A program made the position numbers and the translations under genes. A stretch of DNA of 64,000 bases from Micromonospora sp. CB01531 (lineage in GTDB: Bacteria; Actinomycetota; Actinomycetes; Mycobacteriales; Micromonosporaceae), in NCBI RefSeq assembly GCF_001905095.1, contig NZ_LWLS01000060.1:1-64000 (forward strand), read 5' to 3'. Shown one piece after another: positions 25,150 through 34,876 of the stretch; the stretch's first letter is position 1, and every line of letters starts with the position of its first letter. The notes below the pieces were generated by a model. That model saw only the letters and a list, made by a program, of their open reading frames with translations. It ran no database searches and was not told the origin of the DNA.

Positions 25150-26447
25150 CCATGCGACACCGTGTCCTCGGCATCGTCTTCATCGCCCTGCTTACCGCGG
25201 CGCTGACCGGTTCCGTGCTGCAGTACCGCAAGGCGTTCACCCCGGTCGACCGGGTCACCCTGCACGCCGACCGTGCCGGCCTGCACCTCCTCGAGGGCGC
25301 CGACGTCAAGGTACGCGGGGTGGTCGTCGGCGACGTCCGCTCGGTCCGCAGCGACGGCGGCGGCGCCGTCATCGGTCTCGCGCTCGACCCGGCCACCACC
25401 GGCCGGATCCCCGCCGACGTGACCGCCCGGCTGCTGCCCAAGACCCTCTTCGGGGAGCGGTACGTCGAACTGGTCCCGCCTGCCGGCAGCACCGCCGGAC
25501 CGATCCGCGACGGCGCGGTCATCAGCCAGGACCGCAGCCGCACCGCCGTCGAGCTGGAACGCGTGCTCGACCAGGCGCTGCCGCTGCTGCAGTCGATCCA
25601 CCCCGACCAGCTCGCCGCCACCCTCGGCGCGATCTCCACCGCCCTGCAGGGACGCGGCGACCAGCTCGGGGCGAACCTCACCCGGCTCGGCGCGTACCTG
25701 CGGCAGCTCAACCCGGAACTGCCCACCATCGCCGAGGACCTCCGCAAGCTCGCCGTCGTGCTGGACAGCTACGACGCCGCGCTGCCCGATCTGCTAGCCC
25801 TGCTGCGCGACGTCACCGTCACCGCCGGCACCGTCAGTGACCAGCGCACCCAGCTCGCCGCGTTCCTCGCCGACACCACCGACACCGCCGACACCGCCCG
25901 GGGCTTCCTGGACCGGCACGGCGACCAGCTCATCCGCCTCGGCGAGGTCAGCCGGCCGGTGCTGGAACTGCTCGCCACCTACGCCCCCGAGTACCCCTGC
26001 CTGGTCAGCGGGCTGGTCGCCCTGCAACCCCGGGTCGAGGAGGTCTTCTCCGGCGGGCGGATGCACATCACCCTCGAGGTCACCCGCGACGGCGGCCCCT
26101 ACGAACGGGGCCGCGACGAGCCGGTCTACGGCGCCCAAAACGGCCCGAACTGCCGGCACCTGCCCGATCCGCCGATGCCCGCCCCGCAGGTGCCGATCGC
26201 CGACGGCTACGACTACCGGGGCACCCGTACCCCGCCGCTGCTGCCCGTCGGGCTGCCCGCCGCGTCCGGCGGCGCAGCCCCGGCCGCCGCCTCCCCGGCC
26301 ATGGGCCAGGCCGGCACCGATGCGGAACAGGCCCTGGTCAAACCCCTCGTCGGTGGGCTCACCGGCACCCCGCCGGCCGAGGTGCCGGACATCGCGGTGC
26401 TGCTCTGGGGGCCGCTGCTGCGTGGAGCGGTGGTGAACGCGCGATGA
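25146..26447 (+). CDS. mceA: MceA, MCE/MlaD-domain protein
   Basis: A 433-residue protein: N-terminal membrane anchor (residues 6-23), MlaD domain about 38-116 (LLEGADVKVRGVVVGDVRSV, LFGERYVELVPP), long helical region to about 270, then a Cys-containing C-terminal part with YPC and GPNCRHLPDPP. The A-F subunits form a hexameric tube for lipid passage. GTG 25146 overlaps the preceding stop; ATG 25152, with GCGGGG before it, is an alternative. Confidence 0.93.
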   Translation: MTMRHRVLGIVFIALLTAALTGSVLQYRKAFTPVDRVTLHADRAGLHLLEGADVKVRGVVVGDVRSVRSDGGGAVIGLALDPATTGRIPADVTARLLPKTLFGERYVELVPPAGSTAGPIRDGAVISQDRSRTAVELERVLDQALPLLQSIHPDQLAATLGAISTALQGRGDQLGANLTRLGAYLRQLNPELPTIAEDLRKLAVVLDSYDAALPDLLALLRDVTVTAGTVSDQRTQLAAFLADTTDTADTARGFLDRHGDQLIRLGEVSRPVLELLATYAPEYPCLVSGLVALQPRVEEVFSGGRMHITLEVTRDGGPYERGRDEPVYGAQNGPNCRHLPDPPMPAPQVPIADGYDYRGTRTPPLLPVGLPAASGGAAPAAASPAMGQAGTDAEQALVKPLVGGLTGTPPAEVPDIAVLLWGPLLRGAVVNAR

Positions 26448-27478
26448 CCGGGAAGACGACGCCCGCACTGGTCAAACTGGTGATCTTCGCGGCGGTGACG
26501 CTGCTGGCCACCGCGCTGCTCGCACAGACCCTCGGCGCGTTCCCGCCCGGCGGGGCGCCCTACCGGGCCCGGTTCACCGACGTCACCGGCCTGCTGCCCG
26601 GCGACGACGTCCGCATCGCCGGAGTACGGGTCGGCAAGGTCAGCGACATCGCCGTGGTCGACAACAGCGTCGCCGAGGTCACCTTCACCGTCGACCGGGA
26701 CGTACCGGTGGCCACCAGCGTCCGCGCCGCCATCCGCTACCGAAACCTGGTCGGCCAGCGCTACCTGGCGTTGACCGAGGGACCGGGCGACGGCCGGCCG
26801 CTACGGGCCGACGGGCTGATCCCGCTCACCCAGACCAAACCGGCGCTGGACCTGACCGTGCTGTTCAACGGGTTCCGGCCGCTGTTCACCGCGCTCAACC
26901 CCGACGACGTCAACAAGCTCGCATACGAGATCATCCAGGTGCTGCAGGGCGAGGGCGGCACCGTCGCCAGCCTGCTGCGCCGCACCGCCTCGCTGACCAA
27001 CACCCTGGCCGACCGGGACGCCGTGATCGGCCGGGTCGTCACCAACCTCAACCAGGTCCTGGAGACCCTGGCCAGCCACGACCAGCAACTGGACGAGAGC
27101 GTCACCCAGCTCCAGCAGTTCGTCTCCGGGCTGTCCGCCGACCGTACCGCCATCGGCGAGGCGCTGGTCAGCCTCGGCGAGCTCACCGACACCACCGCGG
27201 GGCTGCTGCGCCAGACCCGGCCGCCGCTGGCCGCCGACGTCCGCGCCCTCGGCGACCTCGCCGGCACCCTCGACCGCAACTCCGCCGTCATCGACGCCAC
27301 CCTCGGCCGGCTGCCGCAGCGCTACGAGTCGCTGACCCGAGTCGCCTCGTACGGCTCCTGGTTCAACTTCTACCTCTGCGACTTCGACGGCCGGGTGGCC
27401 GTCGCCGGCCAGCCGCCGCTGACCACGCCCGGCGTCAGCGCCACCGCCGCCCGCTGCGCCACCGGAGGCAGCCAGTGA
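26444..27478 (+). CDS. mceB: MceB, MCE-domain protein
   Basis: A 344-residue protein with membrane anchor at about residues 8-25 and an MlaD domain including LLPGDDVRIAGVRVGKVSDI and LVGQRYLALTEG. A long helical region follows, and the C-terminal SYGSWFNFYLCDFDGRV is characteristic of the MceB subunit. The ATG overlaps the mceA stop by 4 bp. Confidence 0.93.
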   Translation: MTGKTTPALVKLVIFAAVTLLATALLAQTLGAFPPGGAPYRARFTDVTGLLPGDDVRIAGVRVGKVSDIAVVDNSVAEVTFTVDRDVPVATSVRAAIRYRNLVGQRYLALTEGPGDGRPLRADGLIPLTQTKPALDLTVLFNGFRPLFTALNPDDVNKLAYEIIQVLQGEGGTVASLLRRTASLTNTLADRDAVIGRVVTNLNQVLETLASHDQQLDESVTQLQQFVSGLSADRTAIGEALVSLGELTDTTAGLLRQTRPPLAADVRALGDLAGTLDRNSAVIDATLGRLPQRYESLTRVASYGSWFNFYLCDFDGRVAVAGQPPLTTPGVSATAARCATGGSQ

Positions 27479-28458
27479 AACCCTTCCGCGAACGCAACCC
27501 GGTCGTCGTCGGCACCGTCGGCCTGACCGTGATCCTCGCCGCCCTGCTCGGCGCCTTCCAGCTCGACCGCCTCGCCGCGCTCACCGGCCGCAGCTACCAG
27601 GCCGCGTTCCACGACGCCAGCGGACTCGCCACCGGCAACGAGGTCCGGGTGGCCGGAGTGCGCGCCGGCGTGGTGACCGCCGTGGAACTCGCCCGCGAGA
27701 GCCAGCCGTACGTCCGGGTCCGCTTCCGCGTCGACGACGACGGCGTACGCCTGGGCCGGGACACCGGCGCCACCATCCGGATCAAGACCGTGCTCGGCCA
27801 GAAGTACCTCGCCCTGTCCCCGGCCGGACCGGGCAAGCTGCCCGAGCACGCCCAGATCCCGCTCGACCGCACCGCCGCCCCGTTCGACGTGGTCCAGGCC
27901 GTCACCGGGCTCGCCGACACCCTCGACAAGGTCGACACCGACCAGCTCGCGCAGGCGTTCACCACCCTGTCGCAGACCTTCGCCGACACCCCGGCCAGCG
28001 TCAGCACCTCCCTGACCGGGCTGTCCCGGCTGTCCCGCACCGTCGCCAGCCGCGACGCCGAGCTGCGCACCCTGCTCGCCCGCGCCCGGGACGTCACCGG
28101 CGTGCTCGCCCAACGCGACGAGGAGTTCCGCAAGCTCGTCACCGACGGGGAGAAGCTGCTCACCGAGGTCACCCGCCGCCGGGACGCCATCCACCAGCTC
28201 CTCGTCGGCACCGACCAGCTCGCCACCCAGCTGTCCGGGCTGGTCGCCGACAACCGCACCCAGCTCGAACCGGCCCTGCGCAAGCTGCGCGACGTGGTCG
28301 CCGTCCTGCAACGCAACCGCGACGACCTGGAGCAGACCATCAAGCGGATGGGGCCGTTCGTCACCGCGTTCGCCAACGTGGTCGGCAACGGCCGATGGTT
28401 CGACTCGTACGTCGACGGCCTGCTCCAGCCGTACCTGCCCACGACGGGAGGACGCTGA
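27475..28458 (+). CDS. mceC: MceC, MCE-domain protein
   Basis: A 327-residue subunit with anchor near residues 10-28 and an MlaD domain including LATGNEVRVAGVRAGVVTAV and LGQKYLALSP. Its helical needle region repeats LxxL patterns up to RWFDSYVDGLLQPYLP at the C-terminus. The GTG start shares bases with the mceB stop. It ends in a one-base overlap with mceD. Confidence 0.92.
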   Translation: MKPFRERNPVVVGTVGLTVILAALLGAFQLDRLAALTGRSYQAAFHDASGLATGNEVRVAGVRAGVVTAVELARESQPYVRVRFRVDDDGVRLGRDTGATIRIKTVLGQKYLALSPAGPGKLPEHAQIPLDRTAAPFDVVQAVTGLADTLDKVDTDQLAQAFTTLSQTFADTPASVSTSLTGLSRLSRTVASRDAELRTLLARARDVTGVLAQRDEEFRKLVTDGEKLLTEVTRRRDAIHQLLVGTDQLATQLSGLVADNRTQLEPALRKLRDVVAVLQRNRDDLEQTIKRMGPFVTAFANVVGNGRWFDSYVDGLLQPYLPTTGGR

Positions 28459-29708
28459 TGCCCGGTCCGGTCCAGCGCTGGCGGCGCCCGCTCGCCGCGG
28501 CCACCGTGCTGCTTCTCGCCGGCGCCGTCGGCGCCGTGGTGTGGCGGCACGAGACACCCCAACGGCGGGTCGTCGCCTACTTCACCCGCGCGGTCGGCGT
28601 GTATCCCGGCTCGGACGTCCGGGTGCTCGGCGTCCGCGTCGGCGAGGTCGAGAAGGTCGTCCCGCAGGGCCGCACCGTCCGGGTCGAGATGCGCTACGAC
28701 CCGGCGTTGCGGTTCCCCGCCGACGCCCAGGCCCTGATCGTCCCGCCCAGCGTGGTCAGCGACCGGTACGTGCAGCTCACCCCGGCGTTCACCGGCGGCT
28801 CCGCGCTCGCCGACGGCGCCGAGATCCCGGTCGGGCGGACCGCCGCGCCGATGGAGATCGACGACATCTACCAGGCGCTCGACGAGTTCAACCGCACCCT
28901 CGGTCCGACGGGCGCCAACGCTGACGGTGCCCTGTCCGACCTGGTCACCACCGGCCGGGCCAACCTGGAGGGCAACGGCGCCAACCTGCACGACACCCTC
29001 GACGGGCTGTCCCGCGCGCTGACCACCCTCTCCGACGGCCGCGGCGACCTGTTCGGCGCGGTGGCCAACCTGCAACGCTTCACCACCACCCTGGCCCGCA
29101 GCGACGAGCAGGTACGCCGCTTCCAGCAGCAGCTCGCCGACGTCGCCGAGCAGCTCGCGGGGGAGAAGGAGGAGCTGGCCGCCGCGCTGCGCAACCTGGC
29201 TGCCGCGCTGGCCGACGTGACCACCTTCGTCCGGCAGAACCGGACCGCGCTCACCTCCAACGTCACCGCGCTGGCCGACATCACCCGCATCCTGGTCCGC
29301 CAGCAGCAGGCCGTCGTCCAGATCCTCGACGTGGCTCCGCTGGCACTGAGCAACCTCAACCTCGCGTACAACGCGCGCTCGGGGACGCTGGACACCCGCG
29401 ACAACCCGCTCGGCCCGTACGACCCGGCCAGCTTCGTCTGCTCGCTGATCGTGGACCAACTCCCCGCCGCCGAGGTGCCAGCGAAGTGCACCGCACTCGC
29501 ACAGACCCTCCACTCCCGCAACCTGCCCCTGACCGACCAGCTGCGCAAGCTGCTCAAGCTGCCGCCCGGCGCCCCGGTGGCCGGCGGGTCCCCACCGGGC
29601 TCCATCAGCTCCCCCGGTGCGCCGACCGCCGACGAGGCGCCGGGCGGCTTCCCACCCACCACCACGAGCGACCCGACGCTCGGCGGCATCCTGCGAGGCA
29701 CGGCGTGA
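28458..29708 (+). CDS. mceD: MceD, MCE-domain protein
   Basis: A 416-residue subunit with anchor near residues 11-28 and an MlaD domain including YPGSDVRVLGVRVGEVEKV and VSDRYVQLTP. A long coiled region follows (QQQLADVAEQLAGEKEELAA), then a conserved segment with SFVCSLI and PAKC, and a Pro/Gly-rich tail of about 60 residues. The low-complexity tail may cross the wall. Confidence 0.92.
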   Translation: MPGPVQRWRRPLAAATVLLLAGAVGAVVWRHETPQRRVVAYFTRAVGVYPGSDVRVLGVRVGEVEKVVPQGRTVRVEMRYDPALRFPADAQALIVPPSVVSDRYVQLTPAFTGGSALADGAEIPVGRTAAPMEIDDIYQALDEFNRTLGPTGANADGALSDLVTTGRANLEGNGANLHDTLDGLSRALTTLSDGRGDLFGAVANLQRFTTTLARSDEQVRRFQQQLADVAEQLAGEKEELAAALRNLAAALADVTTFVRQNRTALTSNVTALADITRILVRQQQAVVQILDVAPLALSNLNLAYNARSGTLDTRDNPLGPYDPASFVCSLIVDQLPAAEVPAKCTALAQTLHSRNLPLTDQLRKLLKLPPGAPVAGGSPPGSISSPGAPTADEAPGGFPPTTTSDPTLGGILRGTA

Positions 29709-31117
29709 CCGCCCGGGTCCGCCTGCTGGCCGGCGCGCTCGCGGTGGCGCTGCTGCCCGCCGGCTGCGGCCTGCCCGAGGTCGCGGACCTGCCGCTGCCC
29801 GGCGGCAAGCCGGCCGGGGACGGCTACACCATCACCGCCGAGTTCGCCGACGTGCTCGACCTGGTGCCGCAGGCCGCCGTCAAGGTCGACGACGTCACCG
29901 TCGGCAGCGTGGAGAAGATCTCCCTGTCCGGCTGGCACGCCCGGGTCCGGCTGCGCATCGACCGCGGCGTGCGGCTGCCCGCCAATGCCACCGCCGCCGT
30001 ACGGCAGAGCAGCCTGCTCGGTGAGAAGTACGTGACGGTGGCCCCGCCGCCCACCGAGCCCGCCCGCGGCCGGCTCGCCGACGGCGACCTCATCCCGCTG
30101 TCCCGCACCACCCGCGGCGCCGAGGTGGAGGAGGTCCTCGCCGCCCTCGGCCTGCTGCTCAACGGCGGTGGCCTGGCCCAGCTTCGGACCATCAACGAGG
30201 AACTCGGCAAGGCGCTCGCCGGCCGCGAACCCGCCCTGCGGGACACCCTCACCCAGCTCGACACCTTCCTCGCCGGGCTCGACCGGCAGAAGGCCGACAT
30301 CGTCCGCGCCATCGACGCGCTGGACCGGCTGACCGGCCGCCTCGCCCGGCAACGGCAGGTCGTGGGCGACGCGCTGGACTCCCTGGCGCCCGGGCTGACC
30401 GTCCTGGCCCAGCAACGCGTCCAGCTCACCAAGGCGCTGACCGCCCTCGGCCAGCTCGGTACGGTCGGCACCCGGGTGATCGAGCGCAGCCGGGCGGACA
30501 CCATCGCCGCCGTACGCTCCCTGCAACCGATCCTGGAGCAGCTCGCCCGGGCCGGCGACGACCTGCCAAAGTCACTGGACTTCATGCTGTCGTACCCGTT
30601 CCCGCCGAACGTCACCGGCGCCATCGTGGGCGACTTCGTGAACCTCTCCGTCACCGCCGACCTGGACGCCGCCAGCATCCTGGCCAACCTGGTGGCCGCC
30701 GCACCCGCCCCGGCCCAGCCGAACCGCCCCGCCCCGGGCGCCAAGGCACCGACCGCGCCCCGGTCACCCGGCACCGGCCCGAACCGGCCCGGCGGCAAAC
30801 CCGGCGGCGGCATCCTCCCCGAGCTACCGCTGACCGGGTGTCTGCCGGATCTGAAGAACTTCCCGGCCATCTTCACTCCGCCCAAGGAGTGCGGGCTGCC
30901 GGAGGGCTGCCAGCTGCTCAAGCCCGGCTCGACGGTGCCGCTCGGCGGGCTGCTCCTGCCCAAGGGCCTCGTGCCGCCCGGCACGGCGTTCCCCGCCGGC
31001 ACCGAGCTGCCCGACGGCACCGTGCTCACCGCCCAGTGCGTGCTCCCGGTGACCGGGGCCGTCATCGGCCAGCTCGGTGGCCTCACCGACCTCCTCGGAG
31101 GAGGGCTGATCAAGTGA
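29705..31117 (+). CDS. mceE: MceE, lipoprotein MCE-domain subunit (LprK-like)
   Basis: A 470-residue subunit that carries a lipobox, LLPAGC, with the lipidated Cys near residue 20. This is the usual trait of MceE/LprK, replacing the transmembrane anchor of its siblings. The MlaD domain includes PQAAVKVDDVTVGSVEKI and LLGEKYVTV. The C-terminal quarter is Pro/Gly-rich with four Cys residues (TGCLPDLK, KECGLPEGC, AQC). The GTG overlaps the mceD stop. Confidence 0.93.
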   Translation: MTARVRLLAGALAVALLPAGCGLPEVADLPLPGGKPAGDGYTITAEFADVLDLVPQAAVKVDDVTVGSVEKISLSGWHARVRLRIDRGVRLPANATAAVRQSSLLGEKYVTVAPPPTEPARGRLADGDLIPLSRTTRGAEVEEVLAALGLLLNGGGLAQLRTINEELGKALAGREPALRDTLTQLDTFLAGLDRQKADIVRAIDALDRLTGRLARQRQVVGDALDSLAPGLTVLAQQRVQLTKALTALGQLGTVGTRVIERSRADTIAAVRSLQPILEQLARAGDDLPKSLDFMLSYPFPPNVTGAIVGDFVNLSVTADLDAASILANLVAAAPAPAQPNRPAPGAKAPTAPRSPGTGPNRPGGKPGGGILPELPLTGCLPDLKNFPAIFTPPKECGLPEGCQLLKPGSTVPLGGLLLPKGLVPPGTAFPAGTELPDGTVLTAQCVLPVTGAVIGQLGGLTDLLGGGLIK

Positions 31118-32349
31118 TCGGACGCACCGCGAAACTCCAGGTCCTCGCCTTCGTGCTGGTGAGCCTCCTCGGCGTCAGCTACGTCGGGATCCGCTACGTC
31201 GGCCTCGGGGACCGGCTGTTCGGCACCGGCTACGTCGTCCACGTCGACCTCGCCCGGGCCGGCGGCCTGTTCGCCAACGCCCCGGTCACCTATCGCGGCG
31301 TGCCCGTCGGCCGGGTCACCGCCGTCGCGCTGCGCGCCGACGGGGTCCGCGCCGACCTGCGGATCGACCGGGGCGTACGCGTGCCCGACGCGCTGCGGGC
31401 CGTGGTCACCCAGCGGTCCGCCGTCGGCGAGCAGTACCTCGACCTGCGCCCCGACCGCGACGGCGGGCCCTACCTCGCCGACGGGGCGGTGATCCCGGCC
31501 GACCGGACCGGCCTCCCGCTCGCCCCGGAGACCCTGCTGACCAACCTCGACGCCCTGGTCCGCTCGGTCGACCCGGACGACCTGAGCGTGCTGATCACCG
31601 AACTCGGCACCGCGTTCGAGGGCAACGAGCAGGCCCTCGCCCGGATCCTCGACGCGGGTGACGCCCTGCTCACCGAGGCGGACACCCGGCTGCCCGAGAC
31701 GCTCACCCTGATCCGCGACGCCCGGACCGTGCTCACCACCCAGGCCGAGTCCGCCGAGGCGCTGCGCCGCTGGTCAGCCGGCCTGGCCGAGCTGGCCGCC
31801 GCCATCCGCGCCGCCGACCCGGACCTGCGCCGGCTGCTCGCCACCGGACCGCCGGCCGGCACCGAGCTGCGGGCGCTGCTGCGCGGCCTGGAACCCGACA
31901 TCGGGGCGCTGCTCGGCAACCTGGTCACCGTCAACGGCATCGCCGCCCGGCGGCTGCCCGGCATCGAGCAGCTGCTCGTGACGTACCCGATCGCGGTGGC
32001 CGGCGGCTTCACCGTCACCCCCGGCGACGGCACCGCCCACCTGGGCCTCGTGGTCAACGCCGGCGATCCGCCGTCCTGCGTCTACCGGGGCGGCAGCACC
32101 AAATGCAGCGGCAACGAGCGCGCCGCCGGCGCCAGCGTACGCGGGGCACAGAACACCCCCCGACCGTCCGGCCGGGAGCCGGCGCCGCCGCCGTCCGACC
32201 CGGGGGCGAACGCCGGCTACGACCCGGCGACCGGCCTGGTGCTCGGCTCGGACGGACGACCGCTGCAGTTCGGCGGGACCGGCGGCCAGTACCGGACGGC
32301 CGGTGACCAGTCCTGGAAACAGCTGTTGCTCACCGGGGTGACCCCGTGA
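31114..32349 (+). CDS. mceF: MceF, MCE-domain protein
   Basis: A 411-residue subunit with anchor at about residues 8-24 and an MlaD domain including FANAPVTYRGVPVGRVTAV and VGEQYLDLRP. The needle helices end in LLVTYPIAVAGGFTV, a region conserved in MceF. A Cys pair (SCVYRGGSTKC) and a low-complexity tail follow. It is the last of the six subunits and overlaps the following associated gene by 4 bp. Confidence 0.92.
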   Translation: MIGRTAKLQVLAFVLVSLLGVSYVGIRYVGLGDRLFGTGYVVHVDLARAGGLFANAPVTYRGVPVGRVTAVALRADGVRADLRIDRGVRVPDALRAVVTQRSAVGEQYLDLRPDRDGGPYLADGAVIPADRTGLPLAPETLLTNLDALVRSVDPDDLSVLITELGTAFEGNEQALARILDAGDALLTEADTRLPETLTLIRDARTVLTTQAESAEALRRWSAGLAELAAAIRAADPDLRRLLATGPPAGTELRALLRGLEPDIGALLGNLVTVNGIAARRLPGIEQLLVTYPIAVAGGFTVTPGDGTAHLGLVVNAGDPPSCVYRGGSTKCSGNERAAGASVRGAQNTPRPSGREPAPPPSDPGANAGYDPATGLVLGSDGRPLQFGGTGGQYRTAGDQSWKQLLLTGVTP

Positions 32350-33191
32350 CCGGCGTACCCGAGGAGGTGGCGGTGACCAGCCGCAGGAACACCACGCTGA
32401 AAGTCATCAAGGGAGCGTTGGCCGGTGGCCCGTCCCCGGCGCGACGCCGCCTGGTCACCCGTCCCGTGCCCCGGCCGGCCGAGCCGATCGAGCAGGTGCT
32501 GGAACGCCTCGACCGGGAGCCGGTGGCGGAGCCCGCGGCGGCCGGCGACCTGAAGGTCGTCGGCGACCCCGTCGGGGTCGAAGACCCGCCCGACCCCGAC
32601 GACAAGGCGGCCGGCACCGACACCGAGGCCGACCCGAAGGCGAAGGATGCCGACGCCACCGCGGCGGGCGACGGCGGGCGGGCCGAGGCGGCGCCGGGCA
32701 CGCCGGGCCGCGGCCGGGCGCTGACCGCGCTGCTCGTCGTGCTGCTCGCGGCCGCCCTCGCCGCCGCCGGCGTCTACGGCCACCGCTGGTACGTCGACCG
32801 GGCCACCGACCAGGCCCGCGGCGACGCCGTCGCCGCCGCCCGGCAGGCCGCCGTCAACTTCGTCTCGGTCAGCGCCGCCAGCGTCGACCGCGACCTGCAG
32901 CGCATCACCGCCGGCGCGACCGGCGACTTCAAGGACGAGTTCACCCGCGGCCAGGCGCAGGTCCGCACGGCCGTGGTGGAGAACAAGGTCCAGTCGCAGG
33001 GCATGGTGCTGCGCGCCGGCCTGGTCTCCGGAGACCGCCGGCACGCGGTGGTGCTGGTGGCGGTCGACGCCACGGTGAAGAACGTGAAGGCACCCGACGG
33101 GCGGCCGTCGCACTACCGGATCCAGCTCGACCTGGTCCGGGACAAGGACTCGGGCGACTGGCTGGTGTCCAAGCTCCAGTTCGTCGGCTGA
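32346..33191 (+). CDS. Mce-associated membrane protein 1
   Basis: A 281-residue protein with a charged, low-complexity cytoplasmic half, one membrane helix near residues 120-140 (ALTALLVVLLAAALAAAGVYG), and an extracytoplasmic NTF2-like domain (AVNFVSVSAASVDRDLQRI to LVSKLQFVG). This matches the Mas proteins that stabilise Mce complexes in mycobacteria and Rhodococcus. GTG 32346 overlaps mceF; GTG 32373 is an alternative that would remove nine residues. Confidence 0.85.
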   Translation: MTGVPEEVAVTSRRNTTLKVIKGALAGGPSPARRRLVTRPVPRPAEPIEQVLERLDREPVAEPAAAGDLKVVGDPVGVEDPPDPDDKAAGTDTEADPKAKDADATAAGDGGRAEAAPGTPGRGRALTALLVVLLAAALAAAGVYGHRWYVDRATDQARGDAVAAARQAAVNFVSVSAASVDRDLQRITAGATGDFKDEFTRGQAQVRTAVVENKVQSQGMVLRAGLVSGDRRHAVVLVAVDATVKNVKAPDGRPSHYRIQLDLVRDKDSGDWLVSKLQFVG

Positions 33192-33209
33192 TCGGAGGAG
33201 GAGACCCCG

Positions 33210-33713
33210 ATGCGTGTCCCGACCGTCCTGCGTCGCCCGCCGCGGCTGCGCCCCGTGCCCACCCTGGTCGTCGCGCTGGTCCTGGTGGCGGCGGTGGCCC
33301 TCGCCGCCTGGTACGGCGACCGCCGCGCCGGCCAGCGCGACCAGGCCGTACGCCAGGCCCTGGCCACCGCGCCCGCCGCGGCGAAGGCCCTCTTCTCGTA
33401 CGACTACCGCACCTTCGACGACAGCATCGCCAACGGCCGCACCTTCGCCACCGGCGCGTTCGCCGACGAGTACGCACAGACCACCGCCGCGCTCAAGCAG
33501 ACCGCCACCAAGCAGCAGGCGGTCGTGCTGGCCGAAGTGTCCGCCACCGGTGTGGTCAGCGCCGACCGCGACCGGGTGGAGCTGCTGCTCTTCCTCAACC
33601 AGTACCGGCGGAACGTGACCACGGCGGGGGAGAAGGTCGACCAGAACCGGGTCGTGCTCACCATGGTCCCGGTCGACGGGGAGTGGAAGGTCGTCAAGGC
33701 CACCGCGATCTGA
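33210..33713 (+). CDS. Mce-associated membrane protein 2
   Basis: A 167-residue relative of the preceding gene: membrane helix near residues 15-35 and an NTF2-like domain starting at KALFSYDYRTFDDSIANGR and ending in VPVDGEWKVVKATAI. GGAGGAG precedes the ATG. It closes the mce operon, a common ending in actinobacteria. Confidence 0.85.
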   Translation: MRVPTVLRRPPRLRPVPTLVVALVLVAAVALAAWYGDRRAGQRDQAVRQALATAPAAAKALFSYDYRTFDDSIANGRTFATGAFADEYAQTTAALKQTATKQQAVVLAEVSATGVVSADRDRVELLLFLNQYRRNVTTAGEKVDQNRVVLTMVPVDGEWKVVKATAI

Positions 33714-33814
33714 CCGGCGGGCTCCCGTCATCGGCGCCGGCGGGACAGCATCGTCGAGCCGTCGCCGGCACAGGCCGGCGCGCAGGTCTGACCGCTGCCG
33801 GCGGGGCTGACCGC

Positions 33815-33840
33815 GTTTTCCGCCGGTGTGACCGGGGTAG
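33815..33840 (+). promoter_or_regulatory. SigB-type stress promoter
   Basis: GTTT (33815-33818), 16-bp spacer, GGGTAG (33835-33840). This matches the actinobacterial SigB/general-stress consensus GTTT-N14-16-GGGTA and lies 43 bp before the ATG of the next gene. Confidence 0.65.
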
Positions 33841-33883
33841 GTCCTCACGGGACTGACCCGAACACATGCGTGGAGGCCCTTCG

Positions 33884-34789
33884 ATGAGAGACAACTTCGG
33901 CAACGCGGTGGGAGACGCGTTCCGTTCGGTGATGCTGTTCCTACCCAAGGCGGTCGCCTTCATCGCGATCCTGGTGGTCGGCTGGCTGATCGCCAAGGCC
34001 GTGCTGAAGCTCGTGGACAAGGTCCTGGAGCGGGTGCACTTCGACCGGGCCGTTGAGCGTGGCGGCATCAAGACCGCGCTGGCCCGCTCGAAGTACGACG
34101 CCAGCGACATCGTCGCCAAGCTGGCCTACTACGCGGTGCTGCTGGTCACCCTGCAGCTCGCGTTCGGTATCTGGGGCCCGAATCCGATCTCGGACCTGAT
34201 CCGCGGCGTGGTGGCGTGGCTGCCCAAGGCGTTCGTCGCCATCGTGATCGTGGTGGTGGCCGCGGCGATCGCCAAGGCGGTCAAGGACATCATCGCCAGC
34301 GCCCTCGGTGGCCTCTCCTACGGCCGGGTGCTGGCGAACATCGTCTCGGTGTTCATCCTCGGCCTGGGCGTCATCGCCGCGCTCAACCAGATCGGCGTCG
34401 CCACCACGGTCACCACCCCGGTGCTGATCGCCGTGCTCGCCACGATCGGCGGCATCCTGGTCGTCGGCGTCGGCGGCGGGCTGGTCCGGCCGATGCAGGC
34501 CCGCTGGGAGAGCTGGCTGGCCCGCGCCGAGGAGGAGCGCCGGACCATCGCCGAGCACGCCCGGGCTTACCAGGCCGGGCGGCGGGACGTGGCGGCCCAG
34601 CTGGGCAGCCCGTATGCCGAGGCGGAGCGGACCCAGCCGGTCGGCCCGCACGGTGCGGCGGAGCCCACCCAGCCGATGCCGCACGCCGGCGCGGCGGCCA
34701 CCCCGCGGCAGCCCACGGCCGGGCAGGCGGTGGACAACGACGCCACGATGGTGATCCCGCAGGCAAACGCGGAGAAGTTCCGCCGCTGA
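33884..34789 (+). CDS. Membrane protein with conserved mechanosensitive-channel TM-helix domains
   Basis: A 301-residue protein with two copies of the small MscS-linked TM-helix pattern: FLPKAVAFIAILVVGWLIAK at residue 20 onwards and WLPKAFVAIVIVVVAAAIAK near 112, each followed by an amphipathic segment. About five membrane segments are expected, then a cytoplasmic tail with TQP repeats ending in VIPQANAEKFRR. ATG 33884 is used because GGAGG stands 7 nt upstream. No MscS beta-domain is present, so channel activity is uncertain. The SigB-type promoter suggests osmotic or general-stress expression. Confidence 0.8.
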   Translation: MRDNFGNAVGDAFRSVMLFLPKAVAFIAILVVGWLIAKAVLKLVDKVLERVHFDRAVERGGIKTALARSKYDASDIVAKLAYYAVLLVTLQLAFGIWGPNPISDLIRGVVAWLPKAFVAIVIVVVAAAIAKAVKDIIASALGGLSYGRVLANIVSVFILGLGVIAALNQIGVATTVTTPVLIAVLATIGGILVVGVGGGLVRPMQARWESWLARAEEERRTIAEHARAYQAGRRDVAAQLGSPYAEAERTQPVGPHGAAEPTQPMPHAGAAATPRQPTAGQAVDNDATMVIPQANAEKFRR

Positions 34790-34804
34790 CCGCCCGCGTC
34801 GTGA

Positions 34805-34836
34805 CCGGGGTGGGGCCCAGTCGGGCCCCACCCCGG
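34805..34836 (+). terminator. Intrinsic-type terminator
   Basis: A perfect 14-bp GC stem, 34805-34818 with 34823-34836, loop AGTC, followed by TTTC. It ends the stress membrane-protein transcript. Confidence 0.85.
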
Positions 34837-34876
34837 TTTCGCGTCCGGCGGGGCGGCGGGGACGACCCGCGCCGAC

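Noticed and set aside
27594..29513. 639-codon minus-strand open frame under mceC and mceD
   Set aside because: It is the shadow of two well-supported Mce subunits, with no family motif or ribosome site.
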